From: an uncultured Allomuricauda sp.
GTDB lineage: Bacteria; Bacteroidota; Bacteroidia; Flavobacteriales; Flavobacteriaceae
Assembly (NCBI GenBank): GCA_937911965.1
Contig: CALDPL010000160.1
Location: forward strand, 1-14,961
Direction: 5' to 3'
Length of the DNA stretch: 14,961 bases
This document shows, piece after piece, positions 12,921 through 14,961 of this stretch. The translations under genes and the position numbers were made by a program. The notes under the pieces are model-generated. The model saw nothing but the letters and a program-made list of their open reading frames with translations. It was not told where the DNA came from and ran no database searches. The first letter of the stretch is position 1, and each line of letters opens with the position of its first letter.

Positions 12921-14288
12921 TCAATCCCTGGAATTCGGATTGTAGCCCGTATAGGGCACTTCGTATTCCTTGAAAAGGATGCCATGGGACTTGAGTTCCG
13001 CCAGAATCGGGGCGTATACCTCTTTTTTCAAAGGAAGTTGTACCCCGGGACTCTTTATTTTTCCATTGAGAATCTGCAAGGCGGCCATGGCCACGGGAAG
13101 GCCCACGGTCTTGGACATGGCGGTATGGGCCTTGTTTTCCCCCAGGACCACCATATTGGTGTCCAATTGGAGTTTCTTGCCCTCCAACTCGTAGCCGAAC
13201 TTGTGGTACATCACGATCATGTCCTTTTCGTGTTCCTCCAAGGTCCACCTTTGCTCCAGGATATGCTGTAGGATCTGGGCGGGGCTGGCCCGCTCCAGGG
13301 GGATTTTTTTGTTTGGATCGAAGAGGTCCAGCTCCAGGAGTTTGCCCCACATGATATCGTCCTGGTCTATTTTCAGGTAGTGCCTGAGTTTGAGCTCCAC
13401 CGAGTCGGTCGGGGAATAGGGCAGGAAGAGGTTGACAAACTCCCTATGGGACATGCCCTGGGAGTTTTCAATGATATAGCTGTCGTCGGTCATGCCCAGG
13501 ATGACGAACATCTGCCAGGCCTTGGAAAAGCCTACCCGGCGCATGGTGCCCCGATAGAGGGTCAACACCTGCTGAAGGCCGTAGGCCTCCCTGTACTTCA
13601 GGGAATCCCGGTTGGCATAGGCCTCGAAGGATCCATGGCCCTCGATGTCCAGGAACTCCGTCCTTCTGAAAAGTTTGTGGTAGGGAATGTATTTGAATCT
13701 CCCGCCATGCTTAAACCGTATGACTCCCCCCTGTCCGGCCAATACGACGTTTCTTGGGTTCCAGGTAAATTTATATCCCCATGGATTGTTATCACTTTCC
13801 GGAGCAATCAAACCTCCTGCGAATGATTCAAAACATTTTATTTCTCCTCCTCTATCCCGGATTTCATCGAGCAGCTTCATTGCAGACAGGTGATCAATGC
13901 CCGGATCCAGACCGATTTCATTCAAAACTATAATGCCTTTTTCGCGGAATGATTGATCGAGTTGTTTAATTTCAGGAGTGATATAGGAAGGTGTAATAAG
14001 ATGTCTACCGATTTCCAGACAATCCTTTACCACTATTAAATGTAATGATGCCGGCAACATAGAAACCACTAAATCGTGTTGGGTAATCAATGCCTTCCGG
14101 GAAGGTTCATCGGTTACATCAAATTGTTGGGCGGTGCCTCTTTCATGACCAGAAACTTTTCGTTCGGCCAATTGAAGATCCATATCGCAAACGGATATTT
14201 GCCAATCTTCCTGCAATGCATTATCCAATAAATATTTAATGAGTGATGATGACGATCTACCCGCCCCAATTATCAAAATTCTCTTCAT
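12921..14288 (-). CDS. Saccharopine dehydrogenase family protein (lysine metabolism)
   Basis: A 455-residue cytoplasmic NAD(P)-dependent oxidoreductase of the saccharopine dehydrogenase (glutamate-forming, LYS9-like) family, expected to act between saccharopine and aminoadipate semialdehyde. The Rossmann motif is in RILIIGAGRSSSSLIKYL at the N-terminus. MLPASLH, NEIGLDPGIDHLSAMK, FTWNPRNVVLAGQGG and YRGTMRRVGFSKAW are family blocks, and the C-terminal domain is complete. The start is the ATG at 14286-14288; an ATG at 14309 would overlap the promoter element. Base composition changes sharply inside the gene near 13740-13800: the N-terminal ~170 codons are AT-richer with TTA and ATA codons, and the rest matches the GC-richer window. 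The reading frame is uninterrupted. Confidence 0.9.
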   Translation of the reverse strand: MKRILIIGAGRSSSSLIKYLLDNALQEDWQISVCDMDLQLAERKVSGHERGTAQQFDVTDEPSRKALITQHDLVVSMLPASLHLIVVKDCLEIGRHLITPSYITPEIKQLDQSFREKGIIVLNEIGLDPGIDHLSAMKLLDEIRDRGGEIKCFESFAGGLIAPESDNNPWGYKFTWNPRNVVLAGQGGVIRFKHGGRFKYIPYHKLFRRTEFLDIEGHGSFEAYANRDSLKYREAYGLQQVLTLYRGTMRRVGFSKAWQMFVILGMTDDSYIIENSQGMSHREFVNLFLPYSPTDSVELKLRHYLKIDQDDIMWGKLLELDLFDPNKKIPLERASPAQILQHILEQRWTLEEHEKDMIVMYHKFGYELEGKKLQLDTNMVVLGENKAHTAMSKTVGLPVAMAALQILNGKIKSPGVQLPLKKEVYAPILAELKSHGILFKEYEVPYTGYNPNSRD

Positions 14289-14306
14289 TCCGTCACAATT
14301 TGAGGC

Positions 14307-14314
14307 CAAATATA
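14307..14314 (-). promoter_or_regulatory. Putative -7 element of the saccharopine dehydrogenase gene
   Basis: The minus strand reads TATATTTG, a full TAnnTTTG match, 18 bases before the ATG at 14288. It lies in the AT-rich part of the window. Confidence 0.55.
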
Positions 14315-14443
14315 ATTGTTCAAACGGGCAACTTCCGAAATGATTCGTTCATTTTACCAACACTCTTTGCAGTGTTCATTTGGCACGAGGATTGAAAGCA
14401 ACCCACAAAAACAATTAATTTTACCCTCCTTAAACCAACAAAA

Positions 14444-14961
14444 ATGAAAAAAATCTACTTCTTACTTTTCGCTTTGGGATGCGGTCAATTGTTTGCACAA
14501 CAAACTGCTAACCTCGTATTGTTTTCTGAAACCGGAGAACCTTTTTATGCCTACATCAATGGGCTGAAACAAAATGAAACGGCAGCCGCTAATGTTAAAA
14601 TTACGGATCTGACGAATGAATATGTTCAGGTTCGGATTGAATTTGCGAACCAGGATTTTCCATCCTTCGACAGGAATGTAATGCTAACAATGGGGCATGA
14701 AATTACAGGCCAACTTAAATTAAATAAAAAGGGAGTTTATGTTCTGCGTCCTTTTGGGCAACCCGTTCCCCTTGCCTCGGCTCCGTCACGTACCGATGAT
14801 CAGCCGGTAATAATTTACCACGAAGAACCGGTTGTTGTTGAGATGGAACACCGTCCGGCACCGGTACAACACCTGCCCGAAACAGTAACCACCGTTACCG
14901 AAACACAGGACAATAACAATCCAGGAGGAGGAAATGTGGATATAAACGTCGATGTACCCGG
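14444..14961 (+). CDS. DUF4476-like secreted protein, 3' end outside window
   Basis: An open frame of 172 codons running off the right edge. The signal peptide is clear (MKKIYFLLFALGCGQLFA, then QQTANLVLFSETGEPFYAYI). A beta-rich domain follows (ANVKITDLTNEYVQVRIEF, LKLNKKGVYVLRP), then a proline- and glutamate-rich linker (about 115-160) that ends in a Gly/Asn-rich GNVDINVDVPG. This layout matches the N-terminal half of Bacteroidota proteins carrying a C-terminal DUF4476 domain, which would lie beyond the edge. No function is known. It diverges from the dehydrogenase gene across a 155-base AT-rich gap. Composition (about 40% GC) differs from most of the window. Confidence 0.75.
   Translation, partial: MKKIYFLLFALGCGQLFAQQTANLVLFSETGEPFYAYINGLKQNETAAANVKITDLTNEYVQVRIEFANQDFPSFDRNVMLTMGHEITGQLKLNKKGVYVLRPFGQPVPLASAPSRTDDQPVIIYHEEPVVVEMEHRPAPVQHLPETVTTVTETQDNNNPGGGNVDINVDVP

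Noticed and set aside
12871..13350. A 159-codon minus frame inside the saccharopine dehydrogenase gene
   Set aside because: It is a shifted frame of the real gene, rich in Gly, Pro and Arg, with no domain.
14289..14443. Promoter of the DUF4476-like gene
   Set aside because: The best candidate, TTCATTTG at 14375-14382, has a mismatch in the essential TA and no supporting -33 element.
1..14961. Search for tRNA, rRNA, CRISPR arrays, insertion sequences and phage genes
   Set aside because: No cloverleaf-like sequence, regularly spaced repeats, transposase or integrase motifs were seen by eye.

Overview
The window looks like chromosomal DNA of a marine Flavobacteriaceae-type Bacteroidota. The evidence is the gene set (DUF3098 beside ftsX, a 995-residue LeuRS, DUF4180, DUF6157, SemiSWEET, a one-domain saccharopine dehydrogenase), the absence of clear Shine-Dalgarno sequences, and repeated TAnnTTTG (-7) promoter elements. 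GC is about 50-55% by hand count over most of the window, high for the family, and drops clearly after about 13.75 kb.

Left part (1-4760): a minus-strand cell-envelope/division group reads ftsX, DUF3098, uppP, with uppP running off the left edge. leuS diverges from it on the plus strand. The last ~22 codons visible in uppP do not match the family where its second catalytic motif should be.

Middle (4800-8588): a minus-strand run that reads DUF6157 and DUF1569 (4-base overlap), then HipA-like kinase and DUF3037 (23-base overlap), then a secreted TraB/GumN protein and DUF4180. A perfect 15-base palindrome abuts the -7 element of the HipA-like gene. This kinase/DUF3037 unit is the best candidate here for a poorly described system. 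A SemiSWEET sugar transporter gene lies divergently upstream of DUF6157.

8600-11345: a short-chain dehydrogenase and an HxlR regulator form a classic divergent pair with two identical TAACTTTG elements only 21 bases apart and nested inverted repeats. Related CATGGGtCCCA-type sequences lie outside both ends of this pair. A membrane zinc metallopeptidase gene follows and ends in a strong hairpin shared with a convergent ferritin gene.

Right part (11409-14961): minus-strand ferritin, an unrecognised 106-residue protein with an excellent Bacteroidota promoter, an Lrp/AsnC regulator and a saccharopine dehydrogenase family gene. The regulator directly follows the dehydrogenase, suggesting control of lysine metabolism. 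Inside the dehydrogenase gene, at a highly conserved stretch near 13740-13800, base composition falls from about 54% to about 34-45% GC, and it stays low into a DUF4476-like secreted protein cut by the right edge. Together with the odd uppP end, this suggests that both edges may be chimeric or recombined. No rRNA, tRNA, CRISPR array, transposase or phage gene was seen.
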